Assembly: GCA_009664345.1 (NCBI GenBank)
Contig: CP043547.1
Span: 5,546,709-5,610,708, forward strand
Length of the DNA stretch: 64,000 nucleotides
Direction of reading: 5' to 3'
Source of the DNA: Planctomycetales bacterium 10988
GTDB taxonomy: Bacteria > Planctomycetota > Planctomycetia > Pirellulales > Pb10988
The notes beneath the pieces were generated by a model. It saw nothing but the letters and a program-made list of their open reading frames with translations, was not told the origin of the DNA and did not search any database. The position numbers and the translations under genes were made by a program. Shown here piece by piece: positions 1-9,411 of this stretch; the stretch's first letter is position 1; the number at the start of each line of letters is the position of its first letter.

Positions 1-197
1 ATTCCCTAGAAAAATAGGCAGTACCATGGGATTGAGACCATTAGAGCAGTTTTCATTGTCTTCTACAAATGAAAACAAGGCTGTCCCTTCCATTCCATGA
101 AATCGAAGGAGAAAGCCTTGTAAAGATTGAATCGTAGTGCTGAAGCGATTCAACGATTTATTATGAAAGATTTACCAAAAGCGAATCATGGAAGTCC

Positions 198-2990
198 TTA
201 GCTTCCATCGAAGTTACGCACTAGCGGAGCCGAACAATTGAAGAATTGATTCGCTTGCTCCAGCGACAACCCTTCGCCACCAAAGAGGTTCGGTGGGCTA
301 CCGTTGGGATTGGCGGGGAAGTTTCTTAGCTGGAAGACTCCATTATAGAAATTATGGAAAATATTCTGATTGACACCGGTTCCCCCGATGTAAGCGGTCA
401 CGCCGGGGCCTTGGGCAAAAATCCCCCCAGCGTCGGTGTTGTTAACGTTTGCTTGAATCGTATTGCCAATGATGGTGACTTGGACATCTCCTTGATCGTA
501 CGTTCCCAGAGGATATCCCAAGAGTCCGATCCCGACATAGTTGTCATCAAAGAGATTGCCTTGAATGGTAATATTTCGGCCATTACCCACAAACAATCCG
601 AAGGCGGAGTTCGTGCGGAAGGTCGTTCCTTCAATTCTCCCAGTGCTGTCCGCTGAGGTATCCACTTCCAAACCATTGAAACCAAGGTCCGCACCGCGAA
701 TCGTTCCATTCGATTGGAAGAGGGAATTGCGAATGACGAAATTCACAAAGGCATTGAAAATCGCCCCGTTGGAATTTGCATTGAAGCTAAAGGAGGAACT
801 TTCGATCAAGGCATCAATGAAAGTCCCTGAAAGGGTGTTTTCCAAAATCAAACCGTGATCTTTATTATAGGACCCACTCACACCACGCAGGGTGACGCGG
901 CTATTGTTGATGACCACAAAACCACGGCCATATTGCTGGGCACCGGTGTTGACCGTATCGGTTCCATTGAAATTCGAGGAAACATTCCACGCCCGGAAAA
1001 GTCCGTTGCGTTCAATTAAGAGGCCGGCTTCTCGCTGACTTTGTCCCACATCGGAATCTTTCAAATCAAGGTAAGCCGTCGTTCCGTCTGGGGAAGAAAC
1101 ATAGACCCCGATCTGCATATTCCCAACCGTGCGGATGCCGGAACCAAAGAACTGCGAGCGGTGAACGACGAAGCCACGTCCTTGATTGGCAGCGGTCCCC
1201 TGGTTGGCCACGGTGAAGTTATAGCCATAGATATTCGTCGATTGATCGAGAACAAAGGCACCACCCCAACCGGCCATTCCCGTCCCCGGCGTGATCGAGG
1301 TATTGAATCGGCTGTTAGCATAGTAGGTGATATTTGACTTCTGGAAGGTGAAGACCGTTTGGCTGTAATTCCCTGGAGCCAAACGAATGATTTGGCCGGA
1401 AGTCGCCGCATTGGCAGCGGATTGCAGCAAACCAAAAGGATTTGCCTCGGTGCCATTGCCCGTTCCGCCTGGGCGGACAAAAATCGAATTGGCGGTATTC
1501 CAGAAACCAGGGATCGGAATGTCACCCGCTTGGCCGTAGGTGGAGGCTCCTGCATAGATGATCGAAGGGATGCCACTCATCGCGGTATCAATGAACCAGA
1601 CGCCATTGCGGAAGACGGCGAGGTCGGACTTCTGATCATTATTAAAGTCGAAGACCACCGGAATATCGGCAGGGTCTCCACCAAAGATGACGAACTGATC
1701 AAGGGTGCCATCGAAGGAATAATCAAGATACCACAAGCCGGAACGATAGATGCCTCGATCGAGGTTGCCGTCATTGTTAAAGTCTCCGACCACGGGAATA
1801 TCGCCGTTTTGCCCAAAGACACTTGTGATATCAGGCACCCCATTGCGATCAAAGTCAACGAACCAAGTACCACTGCGGAAGAGCATTAAGTCCGCGAGAC
1901 CGTCGTTGTTTCGATCCCCGGCCAGTGGAATATCACCGGCTGCCCCAAACGTGTGGGTGGCTTCCGGCCCGCCGTTTCGATTGACATCGATAAACCAAGT
2001 TCCATTGCGGTAAATGGCGGCATCCGTCACGGTGTTGCCATCAAAGTCGGCAGCTACCAAACGATCGCCAGGAGCCCCAAAGACCCAGGCAGCTCCCGGC
2101 TTGGTATAGATGAGCGAATTGCCAGGACGATAAACGCTAAGATCGGCTTTCAATCCGTGGATCACGGCATCGACGTTATAGTAGCCAGGGATGGGAAGAT
2201 CGCCGGCTCCGCCAAAATTGATTTGATTTGTAATCGGGCCAGAGCGAGCAAATTCGTTGGTATTGATGAGCATGGCCCCATTGCGGAAGATCCCGATGTC
2301 GTCATATTGATCATCGTCGAGGTCCATGACGAAAGGAATATCTCCAGCCCCTCCACCAAAGACCCAGTTCTCATCATTCGTCCCATCGAAATTTAGATCG
2401 ACACTCCAAGCTCCGCTGGAAGTATAAACAGCGCGATCCAGTCGAGCATCCGCATTGAAATCCCCAACGACGACTTGATCAGAGGCATTCAACCCATAAG
2501 GGCGGTTGAGGTCCGCAGTTCCATCAAGATTGGTATCGACCAGCCAAGAATTATCACTGGCCCGCGCGAGAATGAGGTCGTCTTTGCCATCCCCATTCAC
2601 ATCGCCCATCAGGGCTTTATCGCCTGTAGTCCCGAAGCTGACCATTCGATCAGCGGCCCCATCGCGGTTGAAATCAAGGAACCAGGTCCCATTTCGGAAG
2701 ATAGCAAGGTCCGTCAAGCGGTCCCCGTTGGCATCGCCGGTGACAATCTGATCGCCGGGACTACCAAAATTATAAGAAACTTCCGCACTTCCATTCAGAT
2801 CGTAATCGATATAGACCTGAGAGGTGCTGGGTCGATAAATCGCGGAGTTGACAGCAAAGGGAGTTCCAAACGAAGTGGTCGACAAGACTTCGCGGGATTC
2901 GAGCTGTTCGAGTTGGAGGGTTTCGGAAGGAATGTCTAGACGACGAACCGAAGACTTTTTCCACAAATGGGAAAGCCATTCTATCACCAT
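198..2990 (-). CDS. Surface protein, FG-GAP-like repeats plus parallel beta-helix
   Basis: Large predicted extracellular protein (about 930 residues). The N-terminus, WLSHLWKK followed by LEQLESREVLS, matches the N-terminal motif of the giant protein at 21-27.8 kb and is a pattern I know from planctomycete secreted proteins. Residues about 50-530 are some fifteen repeats of the form GDxNxDGxxDxxxxRNGxWFxDxNxDGxxD, FG-GAP/VCBS-like calcium-binding beta-propeller blades. The C-terminal 400 residues begin IFVRPGGTGNGTEANPF and carry N-rich repeats typical of right-handed parallel beta-helices (DUF1565/pectate-lyase-like). I take the start at 2990 (MVIEWLSHLW) by comparison with the other protein; the frame is open to 3077. 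It probably serves in surface adhesion or glycan binding; no catalytic residues can be assigned. Confidence 0.8.
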   Translation of the reverse strand: MVIEWLSHLWKKSSVRRLDIPSETLQLEQLESREVLSTTSFGTPFAVNSAIYRPSTSQVYIDYDLNGSAEVSYNFGSPGDQIVTGDANGDRLTDLAIFRNGTWFLDFNRDGAADRMVSFGTTGDKALMGDVNGDGKDDLILARASDNSWLVDTNLDGTADLNRPYGLNASDQVVVGDFNADARLDRAVYTSSGAWSVDLNFDGTNDENWVFGGGAGDIPFVMDLDDDQYDDIGIFRNGAMLINTNEFARSGPITNQINFGGAGDLPIPGYYNVDAVIHGLKADLSVYRPGNSLIYTKPGAAWVFGAPGDRLVAADFDGNTVTDAAIYRNGTWFIDVNRNGGPEATHTFGAAGDIPLAGDRNNDGLADLMLFRSGTWFVDFDRNGVPDITSVFGQNGDIPVVGDFNNDGNLDRGIYRSGLWYLDYSFDGTLDQFVIFGGDPADIPVVFDFNNDQKSDLAVFRNGVWFIDTAMSGIPSIIYAGASTYGQAGDIPIPGFWNTANSIFVRPGGTGNGTEANPFGLLQSAANAATSGQIIRLAPGNYSQTVFTFQKSNITYYANSRFNTSITPGTGMAGWGGAFVLDQSTNIYGYNFTVANQGTAANQGRGFVVHRSQFFGSGIRTVGNMQIGVYVSSPDGTTAYLDLKDSDVGQSQREAGLLIERNGLFRAWNVSSNFNGTDTVNTGAQQYGRGFVVINNSRVTLRGVSGSYNKDHGLILENTLSGTFIDALIESSSFSFNANSNGAIFNAFVNFVIRNSLFQSNGTIRGADLGFNGLEVDTSADSTGRIEGTTFRTNSAFGLFVGNGRNITIQGNLFDDNYVGIGLLGYPLGTYDQGDVQVTIIGNTIQANVNNTDAGGIFAQGPGVTAYIGGTGVNQNIFHNFYNGVFQLRNFPANPNGSPPNLFGGEGLSLEQANQFFNCSAPLVRNFDGS

Positions 2991-3336
2991 GACTAAATAG
3001 AACCTCTGTGTAATTCGTAGATTAAGGGAGGGAAAAGGAGATGATAGTCGCGAAGGGAGAGAATTCGTCGCCATCATCCATGCTAATCGAACTACCGCGA
3101 ACCTGACGGGAGAGAACTCAAGGTTCGTTTGAAGGTTGATTCAACCAACTCTAGCAATTCGACTCGTCGACCCAATGGAGAGGAAAGCAACTGTAAACCA
3201 CAATAAAAGGAGAGGTATGCACAGTGATTTTCAGCTATTAGCTTTACAGAATATCCAAGAGTCGTAACATCTGCAAACCTTTTTCCCATAGAATAAGGAA
3301 ATGTAATAGGGCAGAATCCCCTGTTTAACGAACCGT

Positions 3337-3768
3337 CTATCTCCTGTCTTCCGGATGGAGATAAGCTTCAAGATTAGAATTTAAACTACGGCAGAAAATA
3401 CCATGATATCTTGGTTGCATTACCTCATAGCCGATGAGAAGGACGGTCACAAGAAACTGCAATCCAAAGACGATCTCCAAGGGAAATGACTGAATAAGAT
3501 ACAACCAAATCGTGACATGCAGGACAAAAGTCCCCGCCCAGATTAATTCTAAATAACGATGGATGCGAAAGACATTACAGAAAAGAAAGAAATGTCCTAC
3601 CGTGAACAATACGAACCAACTAAAGAGTGGTTCGATAAAAAATCCAGGAATAGCAATACATGAAGCGACAACGAGAACGCCTGCATCAAATCGCGAAAAT
3701 TGAAAGCCACAAGTGCGGGGTCTTCGCAATGCCAGATTCGATTCCGCTGGTTCAATCATCGTCATCAA
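3337..3768 (-). CDS. Small integral membrane protein, unknown function
   Basis: A 143-residue protein with about four hydrophobic segments (for example VLVVASCIAIPGFFIEPLFSWFVLFTVGHFFLF and LIWAGTFVLHVTIWLYLI) and a polar C-terminal tail. I do not recognise a family. It begins MMTMIEP just beyond a strong hairpin (3773-3809) that ends the phosphatase gene upstream, so it is probably transcribed separately. It is not obviously linked to its neighbours. The coding call rests on length, the membrane pattern and the lack of any competing frame. Confidence 0.6.
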   Translation of the reverse strand: MMTMIEPAESNLALRRPRTCGFQFSRFDAGVLVVASCIAIPGFFIEPLFSWFVLFTVGHFFLFCNVFRIHRYLELIWAGTFVLHVTIWLYLIQSFPLEIVFGLQFLVTVLLIGYEVMQPRYHGIFCRSLNSNLEAYLHPEDRR

Positions 3769-3772
3769 AAAT

Positions 3773-3809
3773 GGTCTACTGAAAGGAAGATCTCTCCTTT
3801 CAGTAGACC
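3773..3809 (-). terminator. Perfect 15-bp inverted repeat
   Basis: GGTCTACTGAAAGGA pairs perfectly with TCCTTTCAGTAGACC around a 7-nt loop, between the end of the PhoD-like gene (3865) and the start of the small membrane protein (3768). It is a likely transcription terminator or mRNA-stabilising hairpin for the phosphatase transcript. No long T-run follows, so the mechanism is uncertain. Confidence 0.65.
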
Positions 3810-3864
3810 AAATTGATAGGAAGTTTCAAGTAAAAAGTTGTTGACTGAGAACGACTCAAGAGAG

Positions 3865-5934
3865 TTATTTCGCAGGTAGAACGACTTTCTCCATGCCGGC
3901 TTCGTTGATCCCCAAAGGTTCAAGCCCTTTGAGGGTTTTGCCATTTGGCTTGTCGTAGCCAACTTTGACCGTATAGGTTCCCTCATAATAAACAGGAGCC
4001 CGGAAGGTCGAACGCTCGGCACGAACCGTGTAGAGAATTTCCTTGCTCTGATCATGAATCACCTGAATCACTGGGCGATCGGTTCCTTCAATTTGAAGAA
4101 CCGGCAACCAGCCCACCGGGTCACGGCTATCATTTTGATCCATCGAGAACGTGACAGGCCAACCCGGATATTGGGCGACATCGCCATCATTCACATCGTT
4201 GAATCGTGGCCAGCATTCGAACGTGATTTCGCGGGTCTTCTTGTTGAACCGCACAATCCCGTACCCATCGCCGCGTAACTTTTCATTCTTGCGATCTTCC
4301 GGGTTGGCATAGGCAATCATACGAATGTGATTTCCTAACCCGTCAAGAAAATCACCGGTCCAGGCCAGCGGGCTTCCTTCGACGGCATTCGGACCGGGTT
4401 GTTCATCAAGCGGATGCCACCATCGACCATAGATCGTGTTAACAATGGCGGGACTGGTGAAGGCAAAAGGCCCATCGCCGGCTTCTTCGATCCCATGCTT
4501 CACCACGACGGCCAAGTGTTGATCGCCACAGATATGCGTTCCCCAGACACGGCGGATTTCTTGCAAAGCTTTGTTCCGACCAGTTTGCGGCCAGCCATTA
4601 CAGTCAAGGTCCGCCAGCAGGCGATTATCTTCTTGACCATGCAAGTGGACCGCCCCACAGAAAGCGGTCTGCGAAAGAACGGCCTTCATATCTGCCCCGG
4701 TCCAGTCTTGTCCCCACTTATGCAGGAACTTCAATTGTCGATCTCCAAGTAATTTCAACCCTTCGACATCGACGGAGGAGCGGTCATAACTCGGATCGTT
4801 GATGTGATCCGGACGTGGACCCATTTGAGGAATTTTTCCTTCGGGACCACTTTTGAACTTCCGGTCTTCAACGATGGCAAAATCAATCCCACCGATATTG
4901 ATACTGGTGTAATAGACGCCGATGCCACGTTTGATAGGCGTCGAATCATAAGCATCAGGCAGGTGCCAAGTTTGGCATCGTTCGACCATATTTACATACT
5001 TGGCAGGATAATAATAGCCACCCGCCGGGCCTGCGGGAGTTTGGGCTTTCTTCCCATATTCTCCCCAAAGATTCGCCTGTCCGACATCATGATCATCGGG
5101 AATCGTGATCGTTGGACGATCCTTCATCACCTCACGAAACTGAACTCCAAACTCCAACCAACCAAAAGTATGTTCGGTATGGTGATACGATTGATCCCCA
5201 GCAAAGAAGAGCATATCCGGGTCTTGTTCGATTAGGTTATCGACAATGCTCTTTCTGGAACCAGGGGTCCGTCGCGAGTTACAAGACATCGACCCAATGA
5301 CGATTTCGTCTTTGTCGATCGGGTCCTTTCGAATCAAGCCTTCGAAGGTCGATTTCGTTTCGGCTCCATAACTTAGACGATAAGGAACATTCTTCGTATT
5401 ATCCCAATCTTCAATCCGGAAATGGGCACTCCAACCGAGATCATGAATCTTCTCTTCGGCGACCTGTTCCCATTTCCCTTCCTTCTTGAACTCAAGTCGG
5501 ACGGTACGTGGTTCTTCCGGTTGCAGTGGGTAGAGCTGAGCCGTCAGCTTTAAAACCCCGTGAGCATGGGCATAAACTGCAAACGCCAGGACCTCCTCAC
5601 GCGGGACTAAGAGTCGCGGCTTCTGGCCACCTTTGGGGCCTTTTGGCTTCCACCATTCTCCGGTTGCATCCGTCTCAAGCATGTCGAACTCTTTCCCAAA
5701 CGGATACATCTCGGGCTGGTTCTTCGAAGCTTGATCCGGGCTCTTCTTCTCAGCTGGCTTTTTCTCAGCAGGTTTCGTTGGCTTCTTTTCTTTCTTCACA
5801 GACTCTTTTGGCTGCGAGGCTTTCTGCTCCTGAGGCTTCTCTTGCGCATTCCCTTCGCCACAAGTGATCAAGAAGCCTAGACAGATCGCTCCGACCAGGG
5901 GAAATAAATAGAAACGTTTCATAGGTAAGATCAT
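3865..5934 (-). CDS. PhoD-like metallophosphatase, secreted
   Basis: A 689-residue exported phosphatase of the PhoD/alkaline phosphatase D superfamily. A signal peptide (MKRFYLFPLVGAICLGFLITCG, possible lipobox-like Cys) is followed by a Lys/Pro-rich linker (residues about 30-75). Metallophosphatase motifs appear in order: GSMSCNSRR, FFAGDQSYHH, IPDDHDVGQ and ICGDQHLAVVVKHG, giving the Asp/His/Asn ligands of a dinuclear metal centre. A C-terminal beta-rich domain follows. The family hydrolyses phosphodiesters or monoesters, and planctomycete members are often found near sulfatases, as here. The first Met is at 5934; MKRF at 5922 is an equally good start. Single gene, probably ended by the 3773-3809 hairpin. 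Confidence 0.85.
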   Translation of the reverse strand: MILPMKRFYLFPLVGAICLGFLITCGEGNAQEKPQEQKASQPKESVKKEKKPTKPAEKKPAEKKSPDQASKNQPEMYPFGKEFDMLETDATGEWWKPKGPKGGQKPRLLVPREEVLAFAVYAHAHGVLKLTAQLYPLQPEEPRTVRLEFKKEGKWEQVAEEKIHDLGWSAHFRIEDWDNTKNVPYRLSYGAETKSTFEGLIRKDPIDKDEIVIGSMSCNSRRTPGSRKSIVDNLIEQDPDMLFFAGDQSYHHTEHTFGWLEFGVQFREVMKDRPTITIPDDHDVGQANLWGEYGKKAQTPAGPAGGYYYPAKYVNMVERCQTWHLPDAYDSTPIKRGIGVYYTSINIGGIDFAIVEDRKFKSGPEGKIPQMGPRPDHINDPSYDRSSVDVEGLKLLGDRQLKFLHKWGQDWTGADMKAVLSQTAFCGAVHLHGQEDNRLLADLDCNGWPQTGRNKALQEIRRVWGTHICGDQHLAVVVKHGIEEAGDGPFAFTSPAIVNTIYGRWWHPLDEQPGPNAVEGSPLAWTGDFLDGLGNHIRMIAYANPEDRKNEKLRGDGYGIVRFNKKTREITFECWPRFNDVNDGDVAQYPGWPVTFSMDQNDSRDPVGWLPVLQIEGTDRPVIQVIHDQSKEILYTVRAERSTFRAPVYYEGTYTVKVGYDKPNGKTLKGLEPLGINEAGMEKVVLPAK

Positions 5935-6014
5935 TACTTTCTATAGCTAGGATCGTGGGGGATAGAAGCTGGGTGTGTTCAGAAATTTAAATACGGTCCG
6001 ATCTCTTTCGAGTG

Positions 6015-7520
6015 CTAGCGAATGTCCACATCGGGCAAGCTCGATTTAATGCCTTCATCGATGGGCATTTTTTTATAGGAGACATTGCCGGTTTCTTCAA
6101 TCAATCGATCGAGTTCACTTCGCAATTCTTTGACGACATGTTGAAATTTTGGGTCCTTAATCAAGTTGACCTTTTCGCCGGGATCATTCTTCAGATCGTA
6201 AAGTTCCGCAAGATGTTTATCGGGGCTGCCGTCCCCGTGCGGGTATCTCATATATTTCCAACGATCAGTCCGCACGCCACGAACATTCGGGGTATAAGGG
6301 AATTGCACCTCATAGTTGTATTCGTAATACCAAGCTTTACGCCACTTCTTCGATTTCCCTTTCAACAAAGGCACCCAAGACATGCCGTGTACCTTTTCGA
6401 AAGGTTCCGCACTCGCCAACTCCACAACACTCGGAGCCATATCAATATTGAGCACTTGCTCCTCGATGACCGTGCCGGGCTTGATGAGTTTCGGATAACG
6501 AACGATTTGCGGAACACGAATGCTCGGCTCATGCATCGCTCGTTTGTCGGACATTCCATGCTCACCGAGGAACATTCCATTATCGCCGGCGAAAATGAAG
6601 ACGGTGTTTTCCAGCTGTCCCAAGTCTTTCAACGTTTGATAAAGCCGACCGACGCTGTCATCCACCGAGCAGATCGTGGCGGAATAAGATTGCACAAAGC
6701 GATCGAAATCAACGACCGCGGCCGCGGAACGATCGGGATAATCTTTGCGAAAACCGTAAAGAGGCCCATAAATTCCATGCCAAGTATCAAGACGTTGCTC
6801 AATCCACTTCGGTTTTCCTTCCAAATGAAAAGCCGTTCGGGGGTATCCAATCGGAATCTCGGAATAAATGTCTTGGTATTTCGGTTCCGGGGTGAACGGC
6901 GTATGAGGGGCTTTATGCCCAAGAATCAGGAGAAAAGGTTGACCTTGATGATCTTCCTTTAACCAATTGATCGCCAGTTCCGTGACAACTTTGGTGTAAT
7001 ACCCCGGCACAACTTTACGATCCCCATCCACATTGAAGGTGGTGTCAAAATAATCCCCTTGCCCCTTATGCGTCACCCAGTAATCAAAACCAGGACGCTT
7101 ACTGTCGTCGGCTTCTCCCATATGCCATTTACCAATATAGGCCGTTTGATAACCGGCATCTTGCAGCTTTAAAGGAAAACTCGGTAGATCACGGGGATAA
7201 TCGGTAAAGTTATTCACCACCCCATGGGTATTTGCATAAACTCCGGACAAAAACGAGGCTCGACTCGGAGAACAGAGCGAAGTCGTCACAAACATGTTGT
7301 CAAAACGGGCCCCTTCTTCCGCCAATCGGTCAATATGCGGGGTTTTCAAAAAGGGATGGCCTGCACAACTGAGCTGATCCCACCGTTGATCATCCGTTAG
7401 CACGAAAACCACATTCGGCTTTTCAGCAGCCAAAAGTTGTGAAGTGAGAGCATTGCCCACCATCATCATTACACAGCTACTCCAAAGGAGTACACTTCGG
7501 GAAAAGTCCATTGGTTTCAT
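6015..7520 (-). CDS. Sulfatase, type I (formylglycine-dependent), secreted
   Basis: Arylsulfatase-family hydrolase of 501 residues with a signal peptide ending near [11 protein letters not shown]. It shows the metal-binding start [15 protein letters not shown], the catalytic motif C-S-P-S-R at Cys83 (to be oxidised to formylglycine), the GKWHMG signature, and the distal metal site [17 protein letters not shown]. The family cleaves sulfate esters from polysaccharides in the periplasm or at the surface; the substrate cannot be read from sequence. The length is typical. It lies head-to-head with a second sulfatase across a 272-bp gap and ends about 80 bp from the PhoD-like gene. Confidence 0.92.
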   Translation of the reverse strand: MKPMDFSRSVLLWSSCVMMMVGNALTSQLLAAEKPNVVFVLTDDQRWDQLSCAGHPFLKTPHIDRLAEEGARFDNMFVTTSLCSPSRASFLSGVYANTHGVVNNFTDYPRDLPSFPLKLQDAGYQTAYIGKWHMGEADDSKRPGFDYWVTHKGQGDYFDTTFNVDGDRKVVPGYYTKVVTELAINWLKEDHQGQPFLLILGHKAPHTPFTPEPKYQDIYSEIPIGYPRTAFHLEGKPKWIEQRLDTWHGIYGPLYGFRKDYPDRSAAAVVDFDRFVQSYSATICSVDDSVGRLYQTLKDLGQLENTVFIFAGDNGMFLGEHGMSDKRAMHEPSIRVPQIVRYPKLIKPGTVIEEQVLNIDMAPSVVELASAEPFEKVHGMSWVPLLKGKSKKWRKAWYYEYNYEVQFPYTPNVRGVRTDRWKYMRYPHGDGSPDKHLAELYDLKNDPGEKVNLIKDPKFQHVVKELRSELDRLIEETGNVSYKKMPIDEGIKSSLPDVDIR

Positions 7521-7792
7521 AAAAGTTCCTTTGCAATGAAAGCATCAATCGTTTAGATAACGCGGTGATTCCATTCAAGAATGAGAAAATCCAAACTTGC
7601 GAACACAAGTCCTCTAATCTAGTCGATTGCCTCTCCGAAATGAAGCATCGCAAGAAGAATGCAACAATCGCGAGGCGAGAGAGTATGACACATTGCAGTT
7701 GCCAGTGTAGATGACAACGAAGATCCGGGTCGTTATGATAGAGCCTCATTTGAGGTGATTGAACAAACCAAGAAAACAATAAGAGGAAAACA
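7521..7792. other. Divergent intergenic region between two sulfatase genes
   Basis: This 272-bp stretch separates the start codons of two divergently transcribed sulfatase genes and must carry both promoters. I see no RNA gene or convincing ORF. A weak ribosome-binding stretch (aagaggaaa) precedes the ATG at 7793. Confidence 0.5.
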
Positions 7793-9349
7793 ATGAATAA
7801 TAAACTTCACTTTATTCTGACAATGCTCTTGATGGCTGGAGGTTCCATATCGACCCTTACATTGTCTGCAATCGCTGAAGAAACAAAACAACCGAACATT
7901 TTATTTATCATGTCCGATGATCACGCGGCACATGCGATCGGTGCCTATGGAGGACGACTTGCTTCATTGAATCCTACTCCGACACTTGATGAACTTGCGG
8001 CCGAAGGCGTTCTGTTAAAAAACGTTTTTTGCACCAATTCAATTTGTACTCCTAGTCGAGCCACGCTGTTAACTGGTCAATACTCCCATAAAAATGGAGT
8101 CACAACCTTAAACGGATCGATTGAAGAAGAAAATCAACACCTCGCCCGCTTGATGAAAGAAGCTGGTTATGAAACCGCAATGATTGGAAAGTGGCATCTC
8201 AAAGCGGAACCGGCGGCTTTCGATCATTACGCAGTCCTTCCAGGACAAGGAAGTTATTTTAATCCAGAGTTTCGGGTACAAGGCTCTTTACCTTGGCCAA
8301 AAAATGTAATCCGTGTAGCAGGCTATGACTCTCTACATTCTTCCGATGCCATTACAAATCTCTCTTTAAAATGGTTGAAACAACGTAAACAAAAGAAGAA
8401 GCCTTTCTTCTTGATGCATCATTTTAAAGCGCCGCATGATAATTTTGAAAATGCCGAACGCTACGACTGGCTCTATGAAGAGGTAGAAATTCCTGAACCG
8501 GAAAGTCTCTGGGATCGACAACAACACGGACCGTTAAATCATCCTCTCTATGGAACATCCGTCGGCAAAAGAAACCAACGACGTAATATGGGTCATCATA
8601 TGTTCGTAGAGGAAAGTTTATCCACAGAGGAATACAAAAAGACAGCCTATCAACGGTATTTAAAAAAGTTTCTACGATGTGTGCGTGGAGTCGATGACAA
8701 TATCGCCAGATTGATCGATTATTTAAAAAACAGCGGCCAATTAGAAAACACGATTATTATCTATACGGCCGACCAAGGATTTATGTTAGGCGAACATGAC
8801 TATATTGATAAACGTTGGATGTATGAAGAATCTTTGCGGATGCCCTTCATCGTCCGATATCCGAAGTGGATTCAATCAGGACAGGTTCAAGAGGCGATCA
8901 TCAATAATGTAGACTTTGCCCCGACTATTTTAGCGATGGCAAATATTGAAAAGCCGGAATACATGCAAGGACAAAGTTTTCTAGGTTTATTAAAAGGCGA
9001 AACACCTTCTAATGATTGGCCGAGTGCAACTTATTATCGCTATTGGATGCATATGGCTCATCACGATAACCCAGCTCATTTTGGCATTCGCACAAAAGAC
9101 TTTAAATTAATCTTTTTCTATGGTTTGCCATTGGATGCTCCCGGCGCGAAAAAAGAGGCAACAGAACCCTATTGGGAACTGTACGATCTCCGCAACGATC
9201 CACAGGAGATGAACAATGTCATTGCTGAACCTGCCTATCAAGAAATCTTGAAGGACTTAAAAGAACAACTCTGGGGGTTAAAAGAAAAAGTTGGTGATAC
9301 CGACGAACAATACCCCGACCTCCAAACACGCATTAAACAATTTAAATAA
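7793..9349 (+). CDS. Sulfatase, type I (formylglycine-dependent), secreted
   Basis: A 518-residue arylsulfatase-family protein. The signal peptide (LHFILTMLLMAGGSISTLTLSAIAEE) is followed by ILFIMSDDHAAHAI, the catalytic C-T-P-S-R motif at Cys85, GKWHLK, and YTADQGFMLGEHDYIDKRWMYEESLRMPF, which resembles iduronate/heparan-type sulfatases. It shares fold and motifs with the neighbour at 6015-7520 but is clearly divergent, so it is not a recent duplicate. Base composition is noticeably more AT-rich than that neighbour. The sugar porter 62 bp downstream on the same strand suggests a small sulfated-glycan desulfation and uptake unit. Confidence 0.92.
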   Translation: MNNKLHFILTMLLMAGGSISTLTLSAIAEETKQPNILFIMSDDHAAHAIGAYGGRLASLNPTPTLDELAAEGVLLKNVFCTNSICTPSRATLLTGQYSHKNGVTTLNGSIEEENQHLARLMKEAGYETAMIGKWHLKAEPAAFDHYAVLPGQGSYFNPEFRVQGSLPWPKNVIRVAGYDSLHSSDAITNLSLKWLKQRKQKKKPFFLMHHFKAPHDNFENAERYDWLYEEVEIPEPESLWDRQQHGPLNHPLYGTSVGKRNQRRNMGHHMFVEESLSTEEYKKTAYQRYLKKFLRCVRGVDDNIARLIDYLKNSGQLENTIIIYTADQGFMLGEHDYIDKRWMYEESLRMPFIVRYPKWIQSGQVQEAIINNVDFAPTILAMANIEKPEYMQGQSFLGLLKGETPSNDWPSATYYRYWMHMAHHDNPAHFGIRTKDFKLIFFYGLPLDAPGAKKEATEPYWELYDLRNDPQEMNNVIAEPAYQEILKDLKEQLWGLKEKVGDTDEQYPDLQTRIKQFK

Positions 9350-9411
9350 AAGGTTATCGAAAGTTGCGCCCCCAGAAAGCTCTATCGCTCTCAGAAAGTT
9401 GAATTGTTGTT

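Noticed and set aside
398-2939. Plus-strand frames opposite the FG-GAP/beta-helix gene
   Set aside because: They mirror the repeat structure of the minus-strand gene and lack start signals.
3092-3289. 65-residue minus-strand frame upstream of the beta-helix gene
   Set aside because: No ribosome-binding site or recognisable protein pattern; most likely promoter DNA.
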